Of a DNA stretch of 64,000 nt, positions 12,780-25,135 are shown in pieces. Positions within the stretch are counted from its first letter, which is position 1, and the number at the start of each line of letters is the position of its first letter. Made by a program: the position numbers and the translations under genes. The notes below the pieces were generated by a model. It was not told where the DNA came from, made no database searches, and was given only the letters and a program-made list of their open reading frames with translations. This stretch comes from Tolypeutes matacus (Eukaryota > Chordata > Mammalia > Cingulata > Chlamyphoridae): the NCBI GenBank assembly GCA_026826555.1, contig JAKSZT010054215.1:27107103-27171102 (forward strand), written 5' to 3'.

Positions 12780-13514
12780 GAACTCTGCCTACCCCCACCC
12801 CCAAAAATGTAGTAATTAGTAATTTGATCATTGAAGACAAAATGACCCAAAAATAGACTGTCATTTAATAAATTTATACTATGTGCAGGGACTTGTACAT
12901 TTCCCAGGAACAAATGCTACTGGAGAGAATTGTTCTTCCCACTGATTTACGATAATTAGATTAATTGGATAATTTACAATTGCATCATCATTTTCCATAG
13001 TATAGACACAACTGAATTGTAAATGACTTTATTAATTTCCATAAAGGTAATTGCAGAAAATTTAATGTGCATTGTAATATTACTTGTATACATTTAGGAA
13101 TAATAATTTGTAAGTTCAAAATGGATCCCTTATTAATTTCAGAAACAAATTAAATGTGACTTTTTTGTTATTTTAGGTCTGCACTGTCTTCAGTTTACTG
13201 GAGAATTTATCAGTTCTGTGTGGTTTTCTTCATGGTTCTCTCCTAAGATTTCTCTAGCTGATTGTGTATTTAGATCATGGTCTATGACCTAAATCAGTAA
13301 CTGATGCTAATGTCCTGCTCTTATTAGGTCAAAATGGCAGCAATGGTAGCTACCATTTAATGAATTCTGACCATGAGCCACACACTGAGCCAGTTCACTT
13401 GTACCTTAAGCCACTACCCCCAAGGTTCAAGCATTCCAAGAATATTAGCCAATTCTAACTCCAAAGGTCATTCTCTTAAATACAGGCTACATTGTATAAC
13501 CTTTTCCAATTCAT
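12780..13514. other. AT-rich segment with TAATTA-type motifs
   Basis: No gene is seen. Between 12940 and 13190 there is a dense run of homeodomain-like cores (TAATTAGATTAATTGGATAAT at 12953-12973, later TTTACAATTG and TTATTAATTTC). Such clusters occur in conserved enhancers but also by chance in AT-rich DNA. Confidence 0.25.
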
Positions 13515-13645
13515 AAATATATGCATTACTTCATATGGACCTTACAACAATTCTGTAGAATGATTAATGCAAACATTCTTATCTTTGTTTTGTGATGAGG
13601 ATATTGAAACTCAGAGAAATTAAGAAAGAGATCTGGAATCATAAA
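13515..13645 (-). repeat. MIR SINE fragment
   Basis: GACCTTACAACAATTCTGTAGAATG followed by GATGAGGATATTGAAACTCAGAG and AATTAAG matches the minus-strand MIR order. Confidence 0.65.
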
Positions 13646-13998
13646 CTAGGCCTACTAAACAAGATCTGATTCAACATCGATAAAACATTCCAACATAACC
13701 CAAAGAAGCCATGTTACATGGCTCTAAGTTTAAGTAATTTTGTTATAGTGAAAAGTCACTTTATTAAGGTATTCATTTTTGTAAATCACATATGTGCTGA
13801 CATAATGAGACTGATTTCTAATAATAAATTGAGAACTTCTACCCCTGGACTTCCTACACATAGAGTTTGAATGGATTTTGGCTATGTCTAAAAAATTAAC
13901 TCTAAGTTAAAATGATGAAAATTTGTCAGTGTTAAAGAGCCCTGATAACAATCCCCAAAGGAGAATTTCAAAATGGTGAATCATTGGGACAATTGTAT

Positions 13999-14440
13999 TT
14001 TTCCTGTATTAGTTAAGGAAGCACGTGCTACTGTAACAAAACTCCAAAAGCTCAGTGGCGCTACACAAGAGTAATTTAATCACTATATAACAGCCAGGAC
14101 AGGCATTCCTGGTCAGTGAGTGGCCTCTTATTCAGTGATTTGGGGACACAGACTTTTTCTATCTTAAGTTCTGGCATTCTTAAAACCTTAGATTCCTTTG
14201 TATCCATCTAACAGGGTAAGAGAGAGAAGAAATAGCACACTTGCTTCTTCCCAGTCTCATCCTCGAATTGACACATATTCTTTCTACTCACACTCCATTT
14301 GTTGCCTCACCTAGAAGCAAAGGAGTTTGAGAAATGAAGTTCTTGCCTGAGGTGCTGCCAGCAATAACTCCGCAATGCAGGCATCGGGAAAGAGAGACAT
14401 GAATTATGAGTAGAAGTTAAGAGTCTGTCACACCTCCAAC
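13999..14440 (-). repeat. Unclassified old interspersed repeat (LTR-like)
   Basis: The start GTATTAGTTAAGGAAGCACGTGCTACTGTAACAAAACTCC and the later TCTCATCCTCGAATTGACAC resemble a mammalian-wide repeat seen in antisense LTR-type elements. I cannot name the family. Confidence 0.35.
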
Positions 14441-14871
14441 CCAACCACTTTGGGGAAGATAACCAGCATGAAGACGTCCATGTTCAATTCCATTATAACA
14501 ATCAGTCATATTAATTTCTAGTTATACTTATGTTAACTATATAGCTGTCTCAAGTGTTCTGTTTAAATCACAGCTAAATATTATAATGCCCACAACTTAA
14601 CACAGAAGCTATTACTGGATGTAGTAATACAGATATTTGTAGGAAATCTTCAGGAACTCCTTGATTAGTAAAATAACCATCACATAGCTTCAGGCATTTC
14701 CAATACCATCTCTGAAGACTGCTGTCCTTTAGTTTTCATTAGAAATATTGTATGGAATGTGCATCTTATTAACAGGTGGACAGAGAAAGGTTAAGAGAAC
14801 TGTCAGTCAGGGAGTGGACAGCAATTTGCATAGCAAAAATGTCTATGTAAAGCAAAAATGCTAGTAAGAGC

Positions 14872-15085
14872 TGATATTTTTGAGTACTCACCATGTGCGA
14901 GGTCCATGGTGCTTTACATGTATCATCCCCTTTCATGCCCCCTGCCCGAGGTAGTTATGATTACTATCCTCATTTTATAGAGGTGGAAACTGAAACCTAA
15001 AGAGGTGAACTAATGTGCCAGAGATGGCAGAGTCAAGTTATGGACCCAGAGAGTGTGACCCTGGTTCTCAAGCTCCACAATCTAG
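14872..15085 (-). repeat. MIR SINE
   Basis: A good minus-strand MIR: GAGTACTCACCATGTGCGAGG, GTGCTTTACATGTATCATC, TCATTTTATAGAGGTGGAAACTGA, then AGAGATGGCAGAGTCAAG. Confidence 0.8.
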
Positions 15086-15897
15086 AAGGCACAGCTATGA
15101 ACTTGACCTAGAGGTCAAGATATGCAATGTGAACCTGACATTACTTTCTTTGTAAGCCTCCAGCTTTAAGCAAGAAACAAACCAAATAAAGAAAAAATTT
15201 TCTTATATTTGATAAAATAATTTGGATTTTATCTATGCAGGGCATCAGATGTCTTTTAAATGAAGAAATGAGCCATTAGAGAGCATCGCCTCTAAGGCAG
15301 ATGACTGAAGGGCGTCTACATGCTGAGATATAAAAGACAAGTCTGGACAGGATAGCACCATTTTTCCAGTTCTCTTTCTCAGACATGGGAATGGCCCCAC
15401 ATTGCACCCAGACAAAACAGCATGAAGGAAAGCATCCTGGTCCCAATTTCACTAAGAGCCTCAAGGGCAATATACGTGTGCAGGGAAAAGACCTTCTTCC
15501 CGATCCTTGCCTGTTCCATCTAGAGACTGCTTTCTCATTTGGCCTTTGTGACACGGTTTGGATACCCTGAGAACACCTCTGTGTTTGGAAGGGGTTGTTG
15601 AGGTGATTTTCTACTCTAAGCCTACCTAGAAATCCACTGGGTGCTCAGATGATTTTTGGAGGCCTAATCCACTGACTTAGGAAAATGAGACAAACAGGGG
15701 GCTAATATGAAGACAACTTCTACCATACAGGCAACTTCAGTTGAAGGAGAAAGGATTATCCAATTTGGATGATGTAATATCTTTGAATTTTGAAATTACT
15801 TAATTCTGTTTAACTAAAACAATACTGACTCAAAGATACTTCTACATAAAGCTAAATTAATGAAATACCATTGCTTGTGCAAATTATTTTCACTTAA
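15086..15897. other. No recognised gene
   Basis: Frames of 92 codons (15276-15554, minus) and 61 codons (15385-15570, plus) overlap on opposite strands and have no recognisable motif. Confidence 0.45.
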
Positions 15898-15985
15898 AGC
15901 TAATTAGAATTATATATTTACATATATACACAATTATATATATAGTATATATACATTTCATATGTATAAATATATATAATTAGCT
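15898..15985. repeat. AT-rich imperfect palindrome
   Basis: The left arm (15898-15920, AGCTAATTAGAATTATAT...) and the right arm (15967-15985, TAAATATATATAATTAGCT) are inverted copies of each other apart from a 4-nt insertion. The loop is itself TA-rich. It could extrude as a cruciform. Confidence 0.7.
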
Positions 15986-18269
15986 GTGAATATATTTCAT
16001 CTATAGAGCATGTATCTGATGCTTAGTAGAGAGAATGTTATTGCTAATGATTAACTGAAATGTTTTCAGCCTTTATCTTTACCTGATGCAAAAAAAAAAG
16101 TTTCTGAGAGGTTGAAAATCATTTGAAGGAAGCTATAAAATAGGTGGTAAAATGGTTTTGAGCTGAGTGAAGGAGGTGCCGTGCTGGTCCTAATGAGGTG
16201 TTTGCTTGTGAAATAATGTTACCATACTTACACAAATCATTCATTTCAGTGACTTTTGAAACAGCTATTAATGCAAAAACTTTTTATATCTATAAGCCCC
16301 ACTTTACCATTTTACCACATCTCCAAGAGTTTTGACAAGCTTGACTACCCACTGTAAACTTTCCCCTTCCTAGTAAGAAGCATTGATTTCATTTGAGCAA
16401 CAGTGATTGTCGATACTCAAAAAATTTTGAACAAAAATAATGAGGGTCTTCATTCTGCCTTATTGTTTAAAACAAATGAGCTGAATTTTACTTTTAGAAA
16501 TTCTCCTTTTGCATGCTTCTTTTTTCCTAATTGTTAGCATGGTTAGGATTCTCAAATCAACAAGCAAAATAAACAGTGCTTATCGTGTGGCCATTTTTTA
16601 TGCTGGACTATGTGGCATAAACAGAAGAAGATGTGATTTCTATTATTGAGGCTATTAGGCAAGACCTAAATATAGGGGTGAGAATGAAGCTGGTATTTTT
16701 CAGGCAAAGCAGTGTGTTTCCCTTTAGTATTTTGTATTTTGTTGGCAGGGACAGTGGGCACTCTGGGAGGAGAAGTGCCATATAAAGGTGGAGAGCTCAA
16801 ACATGAACTCAAAGTGGGCTGAAGTCGTGCCCCAAACCAGTAGCACGCAAGCAGTCGTAAGCATTCAGAGAGTGTTATGGAAACTTTAGCCTGGGATGTA
16901 GCTGCCTACAACCTTTCCCTACCCCTACCCCCATCCATTTACAAAAAGAACCTTATTTTTCTTCTGAGTCTCTGTGATGGGATAGGCACTTCTACTTATA
17001 AACAAGTTATTGTTTGCTTCTTTATGGGACCACTGACCAACATTGAAGTTTGAACTGTTCACACAGAATCTTCTCTAATCTATGAAAATCAAATCAAACC
17101 ATTGCAAACTTCAGTACTTTAATAACTCTTACTACTAAAGCGTATCCAACTCACCTTGGCTGATCTCTACATATTTGTGTGTCTCCTGGCTATGGTTGAG
17201 ATTCAAACACTAGATGATCTTCAAGGACCCTTCAAGTGCTAATATCCTATGACATTGTCATTCTAACTCTTTCAATTCTGGTATGAAACAAAGTGTGGTT
17301 CTACCCATTCTTTGGTAGAATGATATTCATATCATGTAATTCCTATTGGCTTAAATAGACACAACATAAAGGTATATTCAGCATCTCAAGAAAAAGCCAA
17401 TGCTGTCACCTACCTCTCTCATCACAATTCAGTGTTTCATTTTATTTCAGGAGGCTTTGGTTTGAACTACTTTTCTTTCATATAGACAGTAACAACAACA
17501 ACAAAAAAAGGAAAGCAAAGTGATCAAAGATAATTCTTGCAATTGAAATTCAGATACACTAGCAATATACACAGAATATGCAAAGTTACAGTGAAACAAT
17601 TTTATCTCATTGTATCACATTCCTTGGGCAGCTTATCATCTGAAGTATGTCTGAAAAGATGACTGCCATCAGTACCTCCTGCATCCCGTGTCTGCTGGCT
17701 TCATCCTCTCTAATGCACATGATATTCACCATGTAGTAGCAAGGATGGCTGCTGACAGCTACAGGTTTTTATATTTTTTAGCTCAAGTTCCAAGAGGACT
17801 GAGAAATACCTTTATACTTCCAATGTGGAAAAGTCCAGGAAAGGATTCTAACTGGCCTATATTGTGACAGATATCTCTTTACGGGGACGCCATATTATGA
17901 TTAGCCTAGCTTGTATCACAAACCCATGCCTGTGACTGAGGGTGAGGGTATAAGCCTATGTTTGATAGTCCACAGCAACACAGGGGATAGGGCATGTGTT
18001 CCAAAGGAGAGTGCATATGATTTCCTAGAGGAGGAAGGTAAAGTATGCTGAGCTGACAAAAATCCCAAGGGACATTCTATGTTAATTAGTGGTTCAGTCT
18101 TTTAAAATGATGTTTACTGAGTTAATAAAGATAAATTGGACTTGTTTACCCTTCTTTTCCAAAGGCTAATCCTTTTTTAAGAACATTACATAGCAAAAAA
18201 TATCATCTCTGGATTGATGTACAAATTTGCTGATCATTGATGGATAGCGTCTATGAAAAACTTGACAGG
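15986..18269. other. No recognised gene or repeat
   Basis: I see no supportable gene or repeat in this 2.3-kb stretch. Confidence 0.45.
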
Positions 18270-18288
18270 CGCGCACACACACACACGT
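18270..18288. repeat. (CA)n microsatellite
   Basis: Short GC/CA dinucleotide run. Confidence 0.85.
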
Positions 18289-18659
18289 ACAACAATGTGA
18301 TTTGAATTTTCAATTATTTAATATAGATTTCTCTCTTCCACTTCAAGCAATAACCAAGAGATAAATTTTTGAAATCTTTTAGTTTTAAGTCTGAAAAACG
18401 TTTTCCTTGTGAACTAAGAATAAAATTACTTAGAACCCATTATCTGCTTTAGTGAAACTTGAGCCAATCATATTCCAGACAGCATTTGCTGGTTACCTCA
18501 AAAAAGGAAAACAAACAAACAACTTAGACTGTCCCCCTAAATGGTGGGCAGGCCCACCTGCGTCAGAGAAGTTACTTGCAGTTTATTTCAGAATGGATGA
18601 GAGCCTTCAGAATGTGATGTAAAGAATGTGAGCACAGCTCTCCATCCTCCAGGAGCGAT

Positions 18660-18782
18660 GCTCAATCCGCTCTCAACACTAAGTCACCTGGCAAGTTAGA
18701 AAATGCCTGGAGGTAGGCTTGGGCATTAAGAGTTTTTGAAAGATCTGTGGTTCCAATATGCACTGATGTTGAGAACCACTAA
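18660..18782. mobile_element. hAT-type MER5A-like fragment
   Basis: AAGTCACCTGGCAAGTTAGAAAATGCC and the right terminus GATGTTGAGAACCACTAA match the MER5A arrangement. The left part is decayed. Confidence 0.6.
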
Positions 18783-18886
18783 CCTAGTCTTTAGGAGTTG
18801 AAATCAAATCATGAGTCCAAATGCAAAAGTGTTACCTGAGAAGGTTAGCACCGGAACTCAATGGTGCTAAAATCACTTCAGCCCTT

Positions 18887-19092
18887 CAGTTCTCAACTGG
18901 GAGTGATTTTGCTCCCGTAAGTGATATTAGCAAAGTTTGGAGACATTTCAGTTGCCACAATTCATAGGGTGCTATTGTAATCTAATGGGTAGAGCTCAGG
19001 GATGCTGCTAAACATAGTACAGGCCGCAGGACCATCCCTAAAGCCAAGGATTATTTTCCCGCAATGTCAGTAGTTCTGAGGTTGAGAAATAA
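18887..19092. mobile_element. hAT-type nonautonomous element with terminal inverted repeats
   Basis: The left end CAGTTCTCAACTGGGAGTGATTTTG and the right end TCTGAGGTTGAGAAATAA are inverted relatives. Inside are GTTTGGAGACATTTCAGTTG, ATCTAATGGGTAGAG and GATGCTGCTAAACAT, a well-known mammalian hAT-derived (MER-class) module. The family number is not assigned. Confidence 0.7.
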
Positions 19093-20155
19093 TTACTTGT
19101 CCTGAAATAAAAAGATTAGAGAAAAAAAGATAGAAGCTAAGGAGTATGAATTCCTTTCCAAGGAGATAGGGGTCCAGTACTGTGTTGGGTATCCTTGCAA
19201 GGAAACAGGCAGCATGAAACACTGCCAATTTTTAAAGTTAGACTAGAGAGGAATGCAAAGGGGGCAAAAGAGTTGAAAAAATGCCTGTGGTCATTCTGGT
19301 TAACAGACTGGCAACCAGAGTCACAGAAAAGTTATCCTGTTTCTCAACCAAACTATAACCAATCATCAGTATATTTCTAATGTTTGCATTATAAATTCCA
19401 GTTCCTGAATAAATGCAAAAAAGGTCCAAACTGTTAAGCAGAAGAAAATTATGTCAAGCTAATGATAATTGCTGTGCAGACTTAGAGATTATAGTAAGAG
19501 TGAGTTTTACCAGCTTTTTCCTTGGAAGAGAAAAGATTTCTTCCACCAACACATACACACACAAACACACACACACACACAGGCTCTTCTGAAGATTTGA
19601 ATCACGATTGGTTGTGATGGATTTATATCTTTTCTTTAATCTGAGTTAAAATCCCTTGCAATTTTTTTTCAGCTTTAACAAAACTCATCACCTCTTCTTT
19701 TTGCTCTTTGATCTGAGAAATTAAGCAAAGTCTTATGACACAAACTACTAATGAAAACACATAAAGCATGGACCACAAGAAGCTGAAAGCCAAAAGGAGA
19801 TGGAAGCCACCAGATGGATGTTAATGGGCTGATATCACTGACACCTTTACCACTGCATTTATTTAATACATATGCAAAAAACATCAGCCACATGTGTCGA
19901 TCTGTGCTACCATCAGGATAGGGGTCAATAAGAAAGGAAATCCAATGGCCAAAAATTACAACAAATATTTCTGGATGGTAGAGTCATAGATGACTAAATC
20001 TCTTCTTTATATTTTTCTATGCTCTCACAATTTATTACAATGAGCCCAAATTATATTTTTAATAATGTCACTTAAAGAAACACTAATAAACACTTCATGA
20101 AATATTTTTGTGGTAATAAGCTTTCACTATAATAAAGTCTAGACTTAAACAAATC
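19093..20155. other. No recognised gene; (CA)n at 19549-19581
   Basis: Only a CA microsatellite is supported in this stretch. Confidence 0.5.
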
Positions 20156-20173
20156 ATATATATATATATATAT
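20156..20173. repeat. (TA)n microsatellite
   Basis: A pure TA run. Confidence 0.9.
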
Positions 20174-20796
20174 CATGTAAAGTAGAATCACTGGAGTGCC
20201 CAAAAAGATGGAAAGTTGGACTTTTCTAAAGAAGTTGATCTGCAACCCATTCCAAAGTTAAAAAGGCAATTAGGTCCTGAGTACATACTACCAAGGGCTG
20301 AGGCTCCCCCACAGGGCTGCCTGGTGGGTACGTTCTACCCGTTTCCCAGCCTCCTTCCTGCCTCTCCCATTTCCAATGTTCCCTTTGAAAGTCATTTCCG
20401 CAACCTGCCAGTTCTAGCTATGTTTCTCACTTCTTTAAAAACTCAGCTTGAAACCTCCTTCAGGGAACATCTTCTGAAATATTTAGACATTATATGGGGG
20501 AGTCTAAGTCTGAGACCTTAAGGATAGGATCCATGATTTTAAATGCTCTAGATCCTGCTTCCCAGAATAACCCAAATTGAGAATAAAAACAGGGAGCTCA
20601 CAATTCAGTGACAGTTTATCCAAGCTTCCATTCTCTGGAAGAGTGAATAAAATAGCTCCATCTAATTCTCTTCACTTTTTTATTTTGATCAGCTTGCTAT
20701 ATATGTGTGAAGTATATGCAGGATCTTTTATTTATTAATGTGATGCTTTTAAAAATACACATTCATGCACAAACATAATTCATTGTTACAGCTACC

Positions 20797-20949
20797 AGAC
20801 ATTCCCAATTGTGGTTTCACATAAGAATAACTCAGAGAACAATGTGAAATATCAATGCTTGGAACCCACCATAGTTCATTTAATCAGGCTCTTTGGGAGC
20901 GTGTCCTTGGCATTGGCATGACCTTGTTCACCGAGGTCCTGAACTACTG
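20797..20949. mobile_element. hAT-type MER5A-like fragment, diverged
   Basis: It starts CAGACATTCCCAATTGTGG, contains AGAATAACTCAGAGAACAATG and TTTAATCAGGCTCTTTGGG, and ends GTCCTGAACTACTG. The order is MER5A-like with weak identity. Confidence 0.45.
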
Positions 20950-21071
20950 TTCTAGGACATAAATTACTTGGGGTAAAGAGCTAGCCTCTTTTTCTGTTAC
21001 CTCTTCTGCTCCTCTTTTTCCAATGTTTCACCACAGATATACATATACCAAGACAAGCATATAATAGGGCT

Positions 21072-21155
21072 TTTTTTTGTAGGTACTGGGGATTGAACCC
21101 GGGATCTCGTACATGGGAAGCAGGCACTAAACCTCTTGAGTTACATCCACTCCCC
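21072..21155 (-). mobile_element. DAS-type tRNA-derived SINE
   Basis: On the minus strand it reads GGGGAGTGGATGTAACTCAA and so on, with a pol III A box (TGTAACTCAAGAGG; plus positions 21132-21145) and B box (GGTTCAATCCC; 21089-21099), then a short tail. An imperfect duplication of about 11 bp, AATAGG(G)CTTTT, flanks it (from 21063 and at 21158-21168). This is the armadillo DAS-SINE type, my best lineage marker in the window. Confidence 0.85.
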
Positions 21156-21168
21156 TCAATAGGCTTTT

Positions 21169-23139
21169 AAATACAGAGTTGTTGACTTGTTTCATCTATA
21201 ATGGTATAGGTCATTGCTATTTTTCAAAGTCTCATACCTAGAAATGAGGAGAATGGCGGCTGAGCAGTTGCTCACCAGAATCATGGGAGCTGCCTGAATT
21301 TACTAATGGACATGGTAAAGAGGAGAACAAATTGAGAAGTGCTTCAGTGGCAAAGAGAAATCCTCAATTATTTTAGAGCTCCAGAATTAAAAAGTATCCA
21401 AGCCACCCTGTGGGGGGCTACCCAGACTTTCAGCTCTATGATATATAACACCCTGATTATGACTGGCTATAGGTCCCTGTAATAGATGCAGAAGAGCCCT
21501 TGAATTATGAAAGTTCCTTCTTTTTAATCAGGCTTTAAGTCCATCAAAGCCACATGGAGTGGGTCCAAGCATCCTAACCCAGGTCTTTTTCATATTCCTC
21601 TAAGCCCTTGGGAGCATCAGGACACGTCACAGGACTCCGCCAAGTCTTTCCTGTGTTGTGATAACTATGTGAGCGTACCACTCCTGGGCTAGGTTGTGAA
21701 GCAGGAAGGTGATGTCTTTAGTGGTTTAATTATTCTAGCTTTGGAATTTCCTACAAAGTCATGTCAGTAGGTAACAGCTAGAAGCAAGACAAAAATTTGC
21801 TTTATCTCCAGTCTGAATAATGGGTCTTCAAGATGCTTATCCCCAAAGGAACAAATATGATGAAAACAAATGATGCCACTATGGGAAAACTAATTTAGCA
21901 GAAGGTGAGCTCTTAAATTCTAGGCAGCTCTCAGTGAGTCCCTAGCCTCTGAAAGTGCATCTATCCATATTCATTGCATGATGGATTGGTAATCAAAACC
22001 CCCTGAGTCAGCTCAACACACATTTTTATTTTCTTTAGGATGAACAAATTCCCAAACAGCCTTTCATTTTAAAAGATTTTGTGACCCTGGATGTATAAGT
22101 AGATTATACTTTTTAGGTTGACTGGCAGCCCTTTCCTAGCATTTCCAAGTGGAGAAAATGTTTTCACTTTAAAGAGATTTAATACTCACAACAATAACAA
22201 AATAATAAGCTAAAGACTGCACCCTGTAGGAATCAAAAAAGCATTTGGAGAAAATGATCCTTTGCTAGTATGTTGGAAATATTTATATCACTGTTGGATT
22301 TTTCTTTATAGATTTAAATCATGAACACTAAGTTCATGCAAGTATCTTCTAAACCAGATGCTGGGAAAAGTGACAAGGGGGACAATCTGAGGGTAGGAGG
22401 CAAGACAGGGTACCATTTTTTGGCTTGTGCCATGGACCCAGATATGCTCCTCAATCTTCCTATGCCTCAGTTTCACCAAAATTATAGAGAATTAATTCTT
22501 GCTGGAAATAAATTGCTTCAGTTGGACTTTCTGCCCTCAGACTTTCCCCTGCAGAGCCCTCCCCAATCCCATGTCTGTACACTACAGGAAATAGAGAACT
22601 ATGGTAAAGGAAGAAGAGTCCTAGAAGCAGGTCACTGGCCCGTCTCAACCCAAAGTGAGGGAAGGACAGAGGGAGGAGTAATGGAATCAGCCACAACTCT
22701 TCCCCACTGCAAGGCCCTGAGTCATAAGCCTGGCTGTTTAAAGGGAAGAGGGACACGCTGAATCTGATATGAGACCTAGAACTTTAAAGTGTTCTAGACT
22801 GAGATTTTAATAATAGATACAGATCAGGAAGTTTTGGAATCTACTCAAGAAGTTATTAAGGTATCAATTAAATAATATGAAAAGAAGATTCAACAAAGTA
22901 GACCTGGAGGTAACTGTATACCCCCATGTGATTTTTTTTAATCATATTTACCGTGGACACTATAAATGTAGTACATGTATTCTATCAATGTATATATATA
23001 TAATCATTTATTATATATATTATTATCATTATAAGGATTTACCATAATTTAATTCCCTATTGATAGACATTTGTTTTTTATAGCAATTTTTGTTATAATT
23101 AACAATGTGGTGTTAAATAATAATGATTTTATGGCTCCT
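21169..23139. other. No recognised gene
   Basis: It holds a 146-codon frame at 22321-22761 and an overlapping minus-strand frame of 98 codons. Neither has a recognisable domain. I consider them chance frames in unique sequence. Confidence 0.45.
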
Positions 23140-23569
23140 TTTTATGAATTGAATTGTATCCTCTGAAAAGATATGTTGAAATTTTAATCCCCATTACCTC
23201 AGATTGTGATCTTATGTGGAAATAGGGTCCTAAAAAGTGGAATTAAGCAAGTTAACATGAGGTTTTACTTGAGTAGGGTGGGTCCTTCATCCTATATGAC
23301 TGGTGCCCTTATAGGAAGAGGAAACCCGGATGCAGTCAGACAGAGTGGAGAACACCTATGTGGTCACCATGGATTGCCTGCAAGCCATACCAGCAGCCAG
23401 GACAGAGCCATGGACAGATGCTTCCCTATGGACTGCAAAGGAAGCACGGTCCTGCCGGCACCTTGATTTCAGACTTCTCGTCTCCAGACTGTGACACAAA
23501 TTTCTGCTGTTTTAAGCCATACAGTTTGTAGTACGTTTTACAGCAGCCCTAAGAAACAAAGACACACTT
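23140..23569 (+). mobile_element. MLT1-type MaLR solo LTR
   Basis: The LTR runs in sense: GAATTGAATTGTATCC, GATATGTTGAAATTTTAATCCCC, GGAAATAGGGTCCT, CCTTATAGGAAGAGGAAACC, GACACCTTGATTTCAG-like and GTTTTAAGCCATACAGTTTG. This order is characteristic of the mammalian-wide MLT1/THE1 group. The 86-codon frame inside is not a gene. Confidence 0.8.
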
Positions 23570-24261
23570 TGAGCCATTCTGATTCTACAAACCTAATACC
23601 CAGCTAGTAGGTCCATTGATTGATAGGCTATTTTAGAATTGAAATAAAGGGGGTATAAGAGAGCAGGGAGAAAAATGCACCTCAGGTAAGCTTGCATTCA
23701 CTCAGAAGTAGCTGTTGCATGCAAGGAGGGAATCTATGTTATTGCGTGCGTACACAAGCCAAAGGGGCTGCTGGCTCCTTTCTGGATATGTAGCCCATGG
23801 TTCAGATAAACTGTCTTCTTGTGCTGGTTTCACTGGCATTAGTTTTATGTGATCCGGAGAGCAAAAGAAGTAGGGACCCCAGAGGTCCATTTAAATATAT
23901 CAGAAAGAGAACACATTTTCCTATTTTGCTTTTACTTTTTCCTCCTCACAGATTAGATTATCATGTAAGATTTTAAAATTTCTAGCATCATGTGTTACCA
24001 TATTAAAAGCAATGCTATATAATTTAAAGAGGGCAGGATGATATTGCAAAGAGATTTGTTGAATACCTACAAGATGACTGTTTTATTGCCTTATGTGTTT
24101 GAGAGGAAAGGGAATGTTAAATTATTCTAGAGTTGTGTGATAGGCAGATACACACTGCTTTTGGAGTTTGGAAGAAAATGTGCTATCAAATCAATCCCAG
24201 CTACAATAGCCAGTGAATTAGAAGGGCATATTTTACCTTGCTTATTTCCTCATTGACCTGA
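23570..24261. other. No recognised gene or repeat
   Basis: Nothing supportable is seen. Confidence 0.45.
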
Positions 24262-24550
24262 TAATGCATTCATTCCATCATCAAATGTTTATTAAACATC
24301 TTTGATGTGCTAGTCACCATGTTCCCAGGAGTACAAAGCTGAATAAAGCACAGGCCGACTCTTGCCAAACCCATGTTGTTATGGGGGTGATCAAAACATA
24401 AATTCAGTAACTGCAGAGAATTTTAATAAATATTAAAATAGAAGTAAGAACAAATTACTATGGAACTCAGGACTTCTTGTTGCAGTGGGAGAATTGTTCG
24501 AAGAGGTCACAAATGTATTGAGTCATTTTGGTGCAAAGATAAGAGTAGAC
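24262..24550 (-). repeat. L2 LINE 3' end
   Basis: CATTCATTCCATCATCAAATGTTTATTAAACATC, GTGCTAGTCACCATGTTCCCAGG, TACAAAGCTGAATAAAGCAC is the reverse-strand order of the L2 3' end. Confidence 0.6.
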
Positions 24551-24944
24551 TCTAACTCCTGTATATTTAGGATCCACAGCAAGCTACTCTGTCGTGGGAT
24601 AAGCTATTGATTTCAGTCGTGCTTTGCTGGCATCTATGGATTAGATGCTTTGAAATAAAATTTATGATTCCTCTGAGGCAGGCAGGTCCAGGACATAATC
24701 TATTAAAACCAGTGACATAATCAGTAGAGATGTGCCCCGTTTTAAGAAAATCGAGTATGTAAAAATATCTAAACTTGATAAACAAGCCAATTGTTCACAT
24801 GTCTGCAGAACTGTTTACTTTATGTAATGATTAACAGCAAGGCTCTTTTTTGATAGCTTGCTCCTTTCATATATTAGTTCATCCACCAAAACAAAAAGTT
24901 TTTATTTCAACATATGAGACCAAGCACGGACTTGGTGGAGAATC

Positions 24945-25135
24945 ATGCACCCCTGGGTTGCAATCTTGGCTCTGCTGTGCACTAGCTGTGTGAGCTTCAC
25001 TAAGTCTGTTATGTTATTTCTAACCTCTGCAACAACTCTGTGAAGCAAGTAACACTATCCCTGTTTGGCAGATGTCGAAATTGAGGCCTGAGATGTTAAA
25101 TAAGTGCTCCAAATTCTCATGGCTACACATGATGA
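24945..25135. repeat. MIR fragments in opposite orientations
   Basis: 24950-25020 looks like sense MIR (GGCTCTGCTGTGCACTAGCTGTGTGAGC). 25025-25130 looks like antisense MIR (CAACAACTCTGTGAAGCAAG, TTTGGCAGATGTCGAAATTGAGGC). The junction is near 25022. Confidence 0.55.

Noticed and set aside
21072..21155. A functional tRNA gene
   Set aside because: A and B boxes are present, but the cloverleaf does not close and a tail plus duplication mark it as a SINE.
22321..22761. 146-codon frame as a gene
   Set aside because: No recognisable domain and a 98-codon frame on the opposite strand over the same bases. Expected by chance in 64 kb.
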